Source of the DNA: Prevotella sp. UBA2809
GTDB lineage: Bacteria; Bacteroidota; Bacteroidia; Bacteroidales; Bacteroidaceae
Direction of reading: 5' to 3'
Length of the DNA: 57,327 bases
NCBI GenBank assembly: GCA_002351725.1
Contig: DEHD01000003.1
Coordinates: 12,388 to 69,714 of the forward strand
In this document: piece after piece, positions 35,369-43,854 of the stretch
Layout: each line of letters starts with the position of its first letter
Position numbering within the stretch: position 1 is the stretch's first letter
Translations under genes and position numbers: made by a program
The notes under the pieces: model-generated
Told to the model about the DNA's origin: nothing
The model's database searches: none
Seen by the model: the letters and a program-made list of their open reading frames with translations, nothing else

Positions 35369-37710
35369 TATCGCTTAAGCAAGTTAAGTTTCACATTGGG
35401 TTTCATTACATTATTTACCTTCTTAGTCCAAGCCTTTACATTAGCTGTGGCCTTAGCCTCAACATCGTTGGCAGATGAACAGATAAGGAATTCGTAGCGA
35501 CCAGCATCGGTTTTCCATGCAGATGCTTTCTCGTTGAACGAAGCAAGGTCTTCGGTCTTTACAGTCATTGTAACAGTCTCAGCCTGTCCTGGCTGTAACA
35601 GCTTGGTCTTAGTATAGTTGCGGAGTTCCTTAGCAGGCTTGTTGGCCTTCTTACTATTAGGAGCAGCAACGAAAAGTTCAACGACATTGCGACCAGCCTT
35701 GTTACCCACATTCTTTACATCAACCTTTACAGTATAAACGCCATTTGCCTCTGTTACCTTCAGGTTCTCATAAGCAAAAGTAGTATAGCTGAGTCCAAAT
35801 CCAAATGGATAAGCTACTGGTTTGTTAAAGCTATCGAAATAGCGATATCCTACATAGATATCCTCCTCGTAGTTGGTGAAGTCGATATTTGCCTGTGGCT
35901 TACGCTCCTTTGGAGCCTGATCCTTATTGTATCCCCACATAAACATTGCACCAAGCGTCTTATCATCAACATTGCTTGGGAAGTTCTTATCAGCGTAAGC
36001 ATCACCATATTTATTCTGGAAAGTCATAGGCAGCTTACCGCTTGGGTTAACTTTACCGCTTAGTACATCGGCCACACTGAATCCGCTCTCCTGACCGCCC
36101 TGCCAAGTACAAACCAGAGCATCAATCTGATCCTGCCAAGAGGCAACATCGATAGGACTGCAGATATCGAGCAATACTACAACCTGCTTACCTTTAGCGT
36201 GATAAGCCTCGCTAACGGCCTTAATCAGCTGTTTCTCACCTTCTTTCAGATAGAAGTCACTCTCACTGCGGTCAGCAGCCTCACCACTCTTGCGACCCAA
36301 AGAGATGATAGCAACATCACTACCCTCGATAGCTGCTGTGAGCTCATCGGCAGTAAACTGCTTCTCCTCAGCACGTGCTGGTGGCATCAGCGAGAATGGG
36401 GGACGACCATTAGGGAACAAGCGCTTCTCCTCAGCAGCAATGTGCTGGGTATAAGTATTAATCAATGGCTTATACACTTCATATCCTGCAGAACGCATTC
36501 CCTCTACCAGAGATACTGTATAGTGGCCAACAGATGTACCACCAAATCCAGAACCACCAGATATCCAATCGTAAGAAGTGCATCCGAACAGGGCTACACG
36601 CTTGCCAGCGAGAGGGAGGATACCGCTGTTCTTAAGCAGTACGATACCATCAGCACCTACCTCACGAACCACCTGAGCATGAGCTTTCAAGTCTGGTTCA
36701 TTGTTATACTTATATCCCTTAAAGTTATGAGTCTTTACTACATATTCTAATATTCGCTTTACGTTAGCATCGAGCACCTCCATAGGAAGTTTACCGCTCT
36801 TTGCTGCTTCATAGATAGCCTTATATTGCTTGTCCTGACCTGGCTGCAGCATATCATTACCAGCCATCATAGCAGCTACGGCATCGTCGCCAGCATTCCA
36901 GTCGCTTACAAACATACCCTTCCATCCCCACTCGTCGCGAACAATCGTAGTAAGCAGCTCGCGATTCTGAACAGCATAAGGGCCATTCAACTTGTTATAC
37001 GATGTCATGATGGTCCAAGGATCACTCTCCTTGACCATAATCTCAAAGGCTTTCAGGTATATTTCGCGCAACGCACGCTGAGATACCTGCGAGATATTGT
37101 TGTTACGGTTTGTCTCCTGGTTGTTTGCCACAAAATGCTTTGGGCTGGCAGCAGTACCCTCACTTTGAACACCCTTTACATAGCCTGCAGCAATTGTTCC
37201 TGAGAGGTATGGATCCTCTGAATAATACTCGTGATTACGTCCGCACAGCGGATTACGGATAAGGTTCATTGCTGGAGAAAGAATCCAGTCGAGTCCGAAC
37301 TCACGTACCTCATTACCTATACCCTGACCAACCTTGAATGCAGCCTCGCGATCCCAAGTAGAGGCGAGTGTCATAGAAGCAACAAAGTCAGTTGGGTAAT
37401 AATCATTATGATCCCACGCACGTGTAGCATTCATACGCAAGCCCTGCTGAGAGTCAGCGCAATAAGTCTCAGGAATACCAAGACGATTAACCGAGAAAGT
37501 ACTACCAGCTGTACCTGGGAACTTAGCTTCGTCGTTGAAGTGCATGCCGCGTCCCAGCACCATATGGCATTTCTCTTCGAGAGTCATCGCCTTCACTACC
37601 TCATCGATGTTATCTGCCCTAAGATGCTGGGCCGACACGCTATGACTGCAGCCGAACGACATTGCTACAGTCATCACAACCAAACTAATTTGATGAAACG
37701 AAATTTTCAT
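35368..37710 (-). CDS. Secreted GH3 glycosidase (beta-glucosidase/beta-xylosidase type)
   Basis: 780 residues with a signal peptide ending near HSVSAQ. The GH3 TIM-barrel domain (about 30-330) has the nucleophile D270 in GMFVSDWNAGDDAV and KHFVANNQETNRNN; the alpha/beta sandwich (about 350-590) and a fibronectin-III-like domain (about 650-770) follow in the usual order. The family removes terminal beta-glucosyl or beta-xylosyl residues. It is the first gene of an operon with two CE1 esterases, which favours xylo-oligosaccharides as substrate. A TAATTTTG -7 box lies at 37758-37765 on the minus strand. Confidence 0.92.
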   Translation of the reverse strand: MKISFHQISLVVMTVAMSFGCSHSVSAQHLRADNIDEVVKAMTLEEKCHMVLGRGMHFNDEAKFPGTAGSTFSVNRLGIPETYCADSQQGLRMNATRAWDHNDYYPTDFVASMTLASTWDREAAFKVGQGIGNEVREFGLDWILSPAMNLIRNPLCGRNHEYYSEDPYLSGTIAAGYVKGVQSEGTAASPKHFVANNQETNRNNNISQVSQRALREIYLKAFEIMVKESDPWTIMTSYNKLNGPYAVQNRELLTTIVRDEWGWKGMFVSDWNAGDDAVAAMMAGNDMLQPGQDKQYKAIYEAAKSGKLPMEVLDANVKRILEYVVKTHNFKGYKYNNEPDLKAHAQVVREVGADGIVLLKNSGILPLAGKRVALFGCTSYDWISGGSGFGGTSVGHYTVSLVEGMRSAGYEVYKPLINTYTQHIAAEEKRLFPNGRPPFSLMPPARAEEKQFTADELTAAIEGSDVAIISLGRKSGEAADRSESDFYLKEGEKQLIKAVSEAYHAKGKQVVVLLDICSPIDVASWQDQIDALVCTWQGGQESGFSVADVLSGKVNPSGKLPMTFQNKYGDAYADKNFPSNVDDKTLGAMFMWGYNKDQAPKERKPQANIDFTNYEEDIYVGYRYFDSFNKPVAYPFGFGLSYTTFAYENLKVTEANGVYTVKVDVKNVGNKAGRNVVELFVAAPNSKKANKPAKELRNYTKTKLLQPGQAETVTMTVKTEDLASFNEKASAWKTDAGRYEFLICSSANDVEAKATANVKAWTKKVNNVMKPNVKLNLLKR

Positions 37711-37870
37711 TGTTAGAATTATATTTTTTAGTTATTACAAATTCTGGTTTGTGGGTGCAAAATTACAAAGAGATAGACAAAACACCTTTCTACTGTGTTC
37801 GTTTAATTTTCGCTGTTGTTCAAAAAGAGATTGTTGTTTTCCGATTCGTTCAAAACCTTTTCAATCTGTT

Positions 37871-37903
37871 AAAAAAGCAGGGATTTACAGTTCCCTGCTT
37901 TTT
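37871..37903 (-). terminator. Terminator of the thioredoxin-fold lipoprotein gene
   Basis: AAGCAGGGA pairs with TCCCTGCTT around a short loop; on the minus strand it is followed by a run of six T. It sits about 20 nt after the stop at 37923. The remainder of 37711-37870 carries the upstream region of the GH3 operon. Confidence 0.85.
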
Positions 37904-37922
37904 ATATCCTAGATATCAAGTA

Positions 37923-39077
37923 TTACAGAAGCGCCTTGATTTCTGCCTCAAGATCCTTTATTTGAGCGGCACGCTTTACAAGATTGTTGCCACGGTCAAT
38001 GATGAAGAAATCAGGAACAGCCTGGATGTTGTACAGTGTGAGGCGCTGTGAGTTCACACCGTCCTCATCGCGAACGCTGATCCAAGGCAAAGCTGCAGTC
38101 TGCTGCTTCCAGAAGTGCTCATCAGAATCCAGACTAACCTGGAAAATCTCAAGTCCCTGAGCATGATACTTATTATAAAGTTCGCGCAGAGTGATGATAC
38201 GAGCAGGCGACTCATCCATAGCAAAAACATGGAAGTCGAGCAGAACCACCTGTCCTTTCAGGTCGGTAAGATGACGCATCACGCCCTTGTTGTCGAGAAG
38301 AGCGATATCCAGTACTCCAGCCTCCTGAACCTTGCTGGCATCTACCTGAATATCAGCATTCTGCGACTCTACAATACGCTGGTTCTTCATGCCTTCGATA
38401 GCAATATTGTGCAAGTTCTGACCACGCTCTGCATGTGGATAATAGGTATCCCAGCTAGTAGCAACAGCGGCAAACGCCTTGATATCTTCTTTGTTGCTGC
38501 GTGGATTAAAGATGAGATAATTGCCAATAGCCTGGAACAGCGCAAAATATGCATAAGCCTTATAAGGCTCCTTGTAGATGTAATTACGCTTAACTTCGTC
38601 CTTATAGGCATCGATAAGAGTCTGGATACTATCGTTAGCCTTTACAATACCAAGTTCGGTGTTACTCTGCAATGCAATAGCCTTGGCCTGCAAATCAATC
38701 TGCTTAAGAGCCAACTCACGGATTTTATCGCAGTTATCAGAACCGCTAACGGTATAATTTGATGCCATACCAGGATACTGACCCTTCACCTGAACAGTCT
38801 CGGTAGAGTCGATGCTCACATTGATAATCTGGTCGGCAATGCGAAGACGATAGAACTCAGGAGCCTGATTAGCATCCTGACTGAACGAGAAGTCACCCGA
38901 ATCACTTAACTTTACAGAGTCAAGAACATTGATACCCTCAAGTCCCACATTTTCAAAATAAAGCACAGAATCCTTGGCGCCAGAAATCTGGCCCTCAACG
39001 GTAAACTTATTGTTGTTGCACGAGGCAACTGATAATGCAGCCAAAACCACGACTGCAGCTTTATAAATATGTTTCAT
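37923..39077 (-). CDS. TlpA/AhpC-like thioredoxin-fold lipoprotein lacking the CxxC motif
   Basis: 384 residues. The lipobox-like VASCNNN marks a lipoprotein. An N-terminal DUF4369 domain (about 25-120) and a helical linker (about 120-235) precede a thioredoxin-like domain (about 250-384: GQVVLLDFHVFAMDESPAR, LEIFQVSLDSDEHFWKQQ, YNIQAVPDFFIIDRGN). Where redox-active homologues have WCGPC, this protein has FAMDESPAR, so both catalytic cysteines are gone while the fold, including the cis-Pro of AVPDFF, is kept. It therefore probably acts as a binding or structural protein. A -7 box (TATCTTTG, 39107-39114 minus) lies upstream. Confidence 0.83.
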   Translation of the reverse strand: MKHIYKAAVVVLAALSVASCNNNKFTVEGQISGAKDSVLYFENVGLEGINVLDSVKLSDSGDFSFSQDANQAPEFYRLRIADQIINVSIDSTETVQVKGQYPGMASNYTVSGSDNCDKIRELALKQIDLQAKAIALQSNTELGIVKANDSIQTLIDAYKDEVKRNYIYKEPYKAYAYFALFQAIGNYLIFNPRSNKEDIKAFAAVATSWDTYYPHAERGQNLHNIAIEGMKNQRIVESQNADIQVDASKVQEAGVLDIALLDNKGVMRHLTDLKGQVVLLDFHVFAMDESPARIITLRELYNKYHAQGLEIFQVSLDSDEHFWKQQTAALPWISVRDEDGVNSQRLTLYNIQAVPDFFIIDRGNNLVKRAAQIKDLEAEIKALL

Positions 39078-39199
39078 TTTTAATTAGAATTTACGTTTTG
39101 CGGGTGCAAAGATATAATTTTTTTGCTGAATAGAGAATAGTGAATAGTGAAAAATTAAAAAAAATATTGAGTTTTCTCGTTTATTAATATAATTATGTG

Positions 39200-39207
39200 T
39201 AACTTTG
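39200..39207 (+). promoter_or_regulatory. -7 box of pnp
   Basis: TAACTTTG followed by CG, 35 nt before the ATG at 39243. No clear TTTG at -33. Confidence 0.5.
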
Positions 39208-39242
39208 CGCCTGTTTTATATATATTAGATGTTTTAAACAAG

Positions 39243-41597
39243 ATGAACGTAATTACGAAGACCCTTCAATTGGCTGATGGAAGAACCATCACCATTGAAA
39301 CCGGGAAAGTGGCAAAACAGGCCGATGGTGCTGTCATGTTGAAGATGAACAACACCGTACTACTAGCCACTGTTTGTGCCGCAAAAGATGCAGTTCCCGG
39401 AACAGATTTTATGCCTTTGCAGGTAGATTATCGTGAACAGTACAGTGCAGCCGGACGTTTCCCCGGCGGATTTACCAAGCGCGAAGGCAAAGCCAGCGAC
39501 AACGAAATCCTGACATCAAGACTGGTGGACCGTGTGCTCCGCCCACTCTTCCCCTCGAACTATCACGCAGAGGTATTTGTAAATGTTATGCTGCTCTCAG
39601 CAGATGGTGTTGACCAGCCCGACGCTCTGGCAGGTTTTGCTGCTTCAGCTGCTCTGGCATGCTCAGACATTCCTTTCGAGTGCCCCATCAGTGAGGTTCG
39701 TGTAGCCCGTATCAACGGTAAGTACGTTATCGATCCTACCTTTGAGCAGATGAAGGATGCCGACATGGATATCATGGTTGGTGCTTCTGCCGAGAACATC
39801 ATGATGGTTGAGGGTGAGATGAAAGAGGTGTCAGAACAGGATATGATCGGCGCCCTTAAGGCTGCTATGGAGGCTATCAAGCCAATGTGTGAACTCCAGG
39901 CCGAGCTCTCAAAGGAGCTGGGTAAGGACGTTAAGCGTGAGTACAATCACGAGGTGAACGACGAGGCACTGCGCGAGCAGATGAACAAGGAACTCTACCA
40001 GCCCGCCTACGACATCACCAAGCAGGCGCTGCCCAAGCAGGACCGTGCCGACGCTTTCGAGAAACTGCTGGCAGACTTCAAGGAGAAGTATTTCGAGGCT
40101 CATCCCGAGATCACTGCCGACTCTGAGATCTCAAAGGACGAGTACGAGGCCATGATGGATCGCTACTACCACGACGTTGAGCGCGACGCTATGCGCCGTT
40201 GTATCCTCGACGAGGGTATCCGTCTCGATGGTCGTAAGACTGATGAGATCCGTCCTATCTGGTGCGAGGTTTCTCCTCTGCCAATGCCTCACGGAAGCGC
40301 AATCTTCACGCGTGGTGAGACACAGTCGCTCTCTACCTGTACTCTCGGTACTAAGCTTGATGAGAAAATGGTTGACGACGTACTCGACAAGAGCTACCAG
40401 CGCTTCCTGCTTCACTATAACTTCCCACCATTCTGTACTGGTGAGGCTAAGGCTCAGCGCGGCGTAGGCCGTCGTGAGATTGGTCACGGCCACCTGGCAT
40501 GGCGCGGACTGAAGGGCCAGATTCCTGAGGACTTCCCTTACACAGTTCGTCTGGTAAGCCAGATCCTCGAGTCAAACGGTTCTTCATCAATGGCTACCGT
40601 ATGTGCTGGTACACTCGCCCTGATGGACGCTGGTGTTCCAATGAAGAAGCCTGTTTCTGGTATTGCCATGGGATTGATTAAGAACCCTGGAGAAGATAAG
40701 TACGCAGTACTCAGCGATATCCTTGGCGACGAGGACCACCTGGGCGATATGGACTTCAAGACCACTGGTACAAAGGACGGTCTGACAGCCACCCAGATGG
40801 ATATCAAGTGCGACGGTCTGAGCTTCGACATCCTCGAGAAGGCTCTGATGCAGGCTAAGGCTGGTCGTGAGCACATCCTGAAGTGCCTCACCGACACAAT
40901 CGCTGAGCCACGTGCAGAGATGAAGCCACAGGTTCCACGTATCGTACAGCTCGAGATTCCTAAGGAGTTCATCGGTGCTGTTATTGGCCCTGGTGGTAAG
41001 ATTATCCAGCAGATGCAGGAGGATACAGGTGCAACCATCACTATCGACGAGGTTGACGGTGTTGGTAAGGTTCAGGTATCTGCTCCTAACAAGGATAGCA
41101 TCGATGCTGCCATCGGCAAGATTAAGGCTATCGTAGCCATTCCTGAGGTTGGCGAAGTTTACGACGGTGTAGTTCGCTCTATCATGCCTTACGGATGCTT
41201 CGTAGAGATTATGCCTGGCAAGGACGGTCTGCTGCACATCAGCGAGATCGACTGGAAGCGCCTTGAGACAGTTGAAGAGGCTGGTATCAAGGAAGGCGAC
41301 CACATCCAGGTTAAGCTGCTCGAAATCGATCCTAAGACTGGTAAGTACAAGCTCTCACATCGTGTACTGATTGAGAAGCCAGCTGACTATGTTGAGCGTC
41401 CAGCTCGTGGTGAGCGTCGTGAGCGCCCAGAGCGTAACGGTGAGCGCCGTGATCGTCGTCCAGACCGTGGCGACCGTCGTGGTGGTGATCGTCATGATCG
41501 TGGTGAGCGTCGCCCTCGTCCTGAGCAGCAGAATGAGGCTCCAAAAGAGGAACAGCCAAAGGACTTCAGCGATTCGCTAGACAACATGGATTTCTAA
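39243..41597 (+). CDS. pnp: Polyribonucleotide nucleotidyltransferase (PNPase)
   Basis: 784 residues from the ATG at 39243, where the standard beginning MNVITKTLQLADGRTITIETG starts; the frame is open further upstream but would add non-family residues. Two RNase PH domains (PLQVDYREQYSAAGRFPGGF, RTDGRK-like RLDGRKTDEIRPI, the second with MGLIK and GDMDFKTTGT), a KH domain (about 565-625, VIGPGGKIIQQMQ) and an S1 domain (about 635-705) are in order. The enzyme degrades RNA 3'-5' using phosphate. Residues after about 717 form an Arg/Asp/Gly-rich disordered tail ending DFSDSLDNMDF, longer than in E. coli PNPase, likely an RNA- or partner-binding extension. Confidence 0.96.
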   Translation: MNVITKTLQLADGRTITIETGKVAKQADGAVMLKMNNTVLLATVCAAKDAVPGTDFMPLQVDYREQYSAAGRFPGGFTKREGKASDNEILTSRLVDRVLRPLFPSNYHAEVFVNVMLLSADGVDQPDALAGFAASAALACSDIPFECPISEVRVARINGKYVIDPTFEQMKDADMDIMVGASAENIMMVEGEMKEVSEQDMIGALKAAMEAIKPMCELQAELSKELGKDVKREYNHEVNDEALREQMNKELYQPAYDITKQALPKQDRADAFEKLLADFKEKYFEAHPEITADSEISKDEYEAMMDRYYHDVERDAMRRCILDEGIRLDGRKTDEIRPIWCEVSPLPMPHGSAIFTRGETQSLSTCTLGTKLDEKMVDDVLDKSYQRFLLHYNFPPFCTGEAKAQRGVGRREIGHGHLAWRGLKGQIPEDFPYTVRLVSQILESNGSSSMATVCAGTLALMDAGVPMKKPVSGIAMGLIKNPGEDKYAVLSDILGDEDHLGDMDFKTTGTKDGLTATQMDIKCDGLSFDILEKALMQAKAGREHILKCLTDTIAEPRAEMKPQVPRIVQLEIPKEFIGAVIGPGGKIIQQMQEDTGATITIDEVDGVGKVQVSAPNKDSIDAAIGKIKAIVAIPEVGEVYDGVVRSIMPYGCFVEIMPGKDGLLHISEIDWKRLETVEEAGIKEGDHIQVKLLEIDPKTGKYKLSHRVLIEKPADYVERPARGERRERPERNGERRDRRPDRGDRRGGDRHDRGERRPRPEQQNEAPKEEQPKDFSDSLDNMDF

Positions 41598-41620
41598 GAA
41601 AGAAATCTTAAAAATAAAGA

Positions 41621-41657
41621 AAAGCGTTAAATTTCTCTAAATTTGGCGCTTTTTTCT
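41621..41657 (+). terminator. Terminator of pnp
   Basis: AAAGCG pairs with CGCTTT and, inside, AAATTT pairs with AAATTT around a CTCT loop; a T-rich run follows. It is 24 nt after the pnp stop. Confidence 0.85.
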
Positions 41658-41690
41658 TTTGCGCGTACATTATATAATAAAAATAGTTAG

Positions 41691-41698
41691 TACCTTTG
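41691..41698 (+). promoter_or_regulatory. -7 box for the rplM leader transcript
   Basis: TACCTTTG followed by CA is an exact -7 match. A -33 TTTG is not seen at the right spacing. The ATG of rplM is about 220 nt downstream, which implies a long leader. Confidence 0.65.
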
Positions 41699-41699
41699 C

Positions 41700-41880
41700 A
41701 CACCGATTTAGGGGAGAGACTTAGAATCCCCGTGAAATGTTGTGTGAATAGCGGTGTCTTTGGCCGGGCATAGCGGTTCGTGAATCAGCGTTTCAATGAT
41801 CCCCGTCAGGGAATCAGCCCTACGGGTGCGACGTTAGACTAACAGCCGGGAGTTAGACCTCGGATGTGAGTTTATGCGCG
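41700..41880 (+). ncRNA. Structured leader RNA or small RNA ahead of rplM
   Basis: This gene-free stretch between the pnp terminator and rplM can fold extensively: ACACCG (41700-41705) pairs with CGGTGT (41752-41757) enclosing GGGGA/TCCCC (41711-41715/41727-41731); CCCGT-AGGG (41802-41811) pairs with CCCT-ACGGG (41818-41826) around a 6-nt loop; CTAAC/GTTAG (41839-41843/41852-41856). No T run or terminator precedes rplM, so a cis-acting ribosomal-protein leader controlling rplM-rpsI is more likely than a separate RNA. I do not recognise it as a known family. It is flanked by copies of GCGCGTACATTA (41661-41672, 41876-41887). Confidence 0.55.
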
Positions 41881-41926
41881 TACATTAATTAATAAGTTAA
41901 ACTGTTTTTTAGTAGTAAATTTAAAA

Positions 41927-42388
41927 ATGAACACTTTGAGTTACAAGACACTTTCTGTAAACAAGGAAACAGCAAAGAAGGAGTGGGTGGTTATCGATGC
42001 CACAGACCAGGTTGTTGGTCGTCTCGCTTCAAAGGTAGCTAAGCTGATCCGCGGAAAGTACAAGCCAACTTTCACTCCACACGTTGATTGTGGTGACAAT
42101 GTAATCCTTATCAACGCCGATAAGGTAGTTTTCACTGGTAAGAAAGAGACCGATAAGGTTTATACCCGCTACACAGGTTATCCTGGTGGTCAGCGCTTCA
42201 ACACTCCTGCTGAGCTTCGCAAGAAGAACGGTGGTGTAGAGAAGATGCTTCGCCATGCCGTTAAGGGTATGCTGCCAAAGGGTCCTCTGGGACGCAGCCT
42301 GCTGAACAACCTCTTCATCTACGAGGGTACCGAGCATCCACATGCCGCTCAGCAGCCAAAGACTATTGATATTAACCAGTATAAATAA
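41927..42388 (+). CDS. rplM: Large-subunit ribosomal protein L13
   Basis: 153 residues, standard length for Bacteroidetes L13: begins MNTLSYKTLSVNKETAKKEW, with VIDATDQVVGRLASKVAKLI, and VKGMLPKGPLGR near the C terminus. L13 is an early assembly protein of the 50S subunit that binds 23S rRNA. The rpsI gene follows after 9 nt, the conserved pair. In other bacteria L13 can repress its own operon, which fits the folded leader upstream. Confidence 0.97.
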   Translation: MNTLSYKTLSVNKETAKKEWVVIDATDQVVGRLASKVAKLIRGKYKPTFTPHVDCGDNVILINADKVVFTGKKETDKVYTRYTGYPGGQRFNTPAELRKKNGGVEKMLRHAVKGMLPKGPLGRSLLNNLFIYEGTEHPHAAQQPKTIDINQYK

Positions 42389-42397
42389 TAAGGAAAG

Positions 42398-42784
42398 ATG
42401 GAAGTAATTAACGCAATAGGTCGTCGTAAGAGCTCTGTAGCCCGTGTATATGTAACTGAGGGTACTGGCAAGATTACGATCAACAAGAAAGATTTAGAGG
42501 TATATTTCCCATCAGCTATCCTGCAGTACGTGGTTAAGCAGCCACTGAACCTGCTCGAAGTAGCTGAGAAGTATGACATCAAGGCAAACCTCGATGGTGG
42601 TGGTTTCACTGGTCAGAGCCAGGCACTGCGTCTCGCAATTGCTCGCGCTCTCGTGAAGATCAACGAAGAGGATAAGAAGAAGCTGAAGGATGCCGGATTC
42701 ATGACACGTGATAGCCGTGAGGTTGAGCGTAAGAAGCCAGGTCGTCCAAAGGCACGTCGTCGCTTCCAGTTCAGTAAGCGTTAA
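42398..42784 (+). CDS. rpsI: Small-subunit ribosomal protein S9
   Basis: 128 residues: EVINAIGRRKSSVARVYVTEGTG at the start, GGGFTGQSQALRLAIARAL in the middle and the invariant end DSREVERKKPGRPKARRRFQ with FSKR; the terminal Lys-Arg reaches the P-site tRNA. It is cotranscribed with rplM. The 212-nt gap to rpsB contains a 24-nt inverted repeat. Confidence 0.97.
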   Translation: MEVINAIGRRKSSVARVYVTEGTGKITINKKDLEVYFPSAILQYVVKQPLNLLEVAEKYDIKANLDGGGFTGQSQALRLAIARALVKINEEDKKKLKDAGFMTRDSREVERKKPGRPKARRRFQFSKR

Positions 42785-42795
42785 TATCTTTTGGT

Positions 42796-42933
42796 GTTGG
42801 GTGATAGGTGTTGGGTGTTTGATGATACTCAGTGCGTGCCCCAAACCAGAGATAACTGAACAGTTTAGTATCTAAACCATTTGGATTTGGAAGGGAATGG
42901 GTAATAACCAACACCCAACACCTATCACCCAAC
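42796..42933. repeat. 24-nt perfect inverted repeat between rpsI and rpsB
   Basis: The left arm 42796-42819 (GTTGGGTGATAGGTG...) is the exact reverse complement of the right arm 42910-42933 (...CACCTATCACCCAAC), with 90 nt between. The arms belong to the same G-rich repeat family as copies in the pseudouridine synthase gene. In the transcript the arms could form a long stem, altering expression of rpsB-tsf relative to rplM-rpsI. Confidence 0.85.
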
Positions 42934-42996
42934 TACCATTTGGCTGATTCTAAAGAGAATTAAAAAGAAAGTAAACAATTTAAAGGAATTAAGAAA

Positions 42997-43815
42997 ATGT
43001 CAAGAACAAATTTTGAACAGTTGCTGCAGGCTGGCTGTCATTTCGGTCACCTGAAGCGTAAGTGGAACCCAGCAATGGCTCCATACATCTATACCGAGCG
43101 TAACGGTATTCATATCATCGACCTGCATAAGACAGTAGCCAAGGTTGACGAGGCTGCTGAGGCACTGAAGCAGATTGCCAAGAGTGGCAAGAAAATTCTG
43201 TTCGTCGCTACTAAAAAACAGACAAAGGAAGTGATTGCTGAGAAGGCTGCAAGCATCAACATGCCATACGTTATCGAGCGTTGGCCAGGTGGTATGCTCA
43301 CCAACTTCCCTACAATCCGTAAGGCCGTTAAGAAAATGGCGAACATCGACCGTCTGATGCAGGATGGTACCTATTCTAACCTCTCTAAGCGCGAGCTGCT
43401 GCAGATCACTCGTCAGCGTGCTAAGCTTGAGAAGAACCTTGGTTCTATCGCTGATCTGACCCGTCTGCCAAGCGCACTCTTCGTTGTAGACGTTATGAAG
43501 GAGAACATTGCCGTTCGCGAGGCTAACCGTCTGGGTATCCCCGTATTCGGAATCGTTGACACCAACTCTGATCCTAACAATATCGACTTCGTTATCCCTG
43601 CTAACGACGATGCTAAGGACTCTGTAGAGGCTATCCTGAATGCCTGCTGCACCGCTATCGCCGAGGGTATCGAGGAGCGCAAGGTAGAGAAGGCCGACGA
43701 GAAGGCTGCTGATGCTCAGGCTGAGGCTGCTGAGGAGGCTAAGCCAAAGCGTGCAGCACGCAAGGCTCGCAAGGACGCTGAGCCAAAGGCTGAGGCTGAG
43801 GCTGCTGCTGAGTAA
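42997..43815 (+). CDS. rpsB: Small-subunit ribosomal protein S2
   Basis: 272 residues. MSRTNFEQLLQAGCHFGHLK, KWNPAMAPYIYTERNGIHII, ERWPGGMLTNFPTIRK and GIPVFGIVDTNSDP are S2 signatures. After about residue 230 comes an Ala/Glu/Lys-rich tail (KADEKAADAQAEAAEEAKPK) absent from E. coli S2 and probably disordered. S2 joins the 30S subunit late and contacts S1. The usual rpsB-tsf pairing is kept, 39 nt apart; the spacer includes a short repeat of TTAAACATTAAAAGA-like sequence. Confidence 0.97.
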   Translation: MSRTNFEQLLQAGCHFGHLKRKWNPAMAPYIYTERNGIHIIDLHKTVAKVDEAAEALKQIAKSGKKILFVATKKQTKEVIAEKAASINMPYVIERWPGGMLTNFPTIRKAVKKMANIDRLMQDGTYSNLSKRELLQITRQRAKLEKNLGSIADLTRLPSALFVVDVMKENIAVREANRLGIPVFGIVDTNSDPNNIDFVIPANDDAKDSVEAILNACCTAIAEGIEERKVEKADEKAADAQAEAAEEAKPKRAARKARKDAEPKAEAEAAAE

Positions 43816-43854
43816 TAAATTAATAGATTAAACATTAAAAGATTAAACATTAAA

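Noticed and set aside
40587..41303. Minus-strand open frame opposite pnp
   Set aside because: Antisense to the RNase PH/KH/S1 part of PNPase with no recognisable domain.
41700..41880. Possible tmRNA, RNase P RNA or tRNA in the gap before rplM
   Set aside because: No tRNA-like end, no CCA, no tag frame and none of the conserved RNase P motifs can be seen; a leader RNA fits better.
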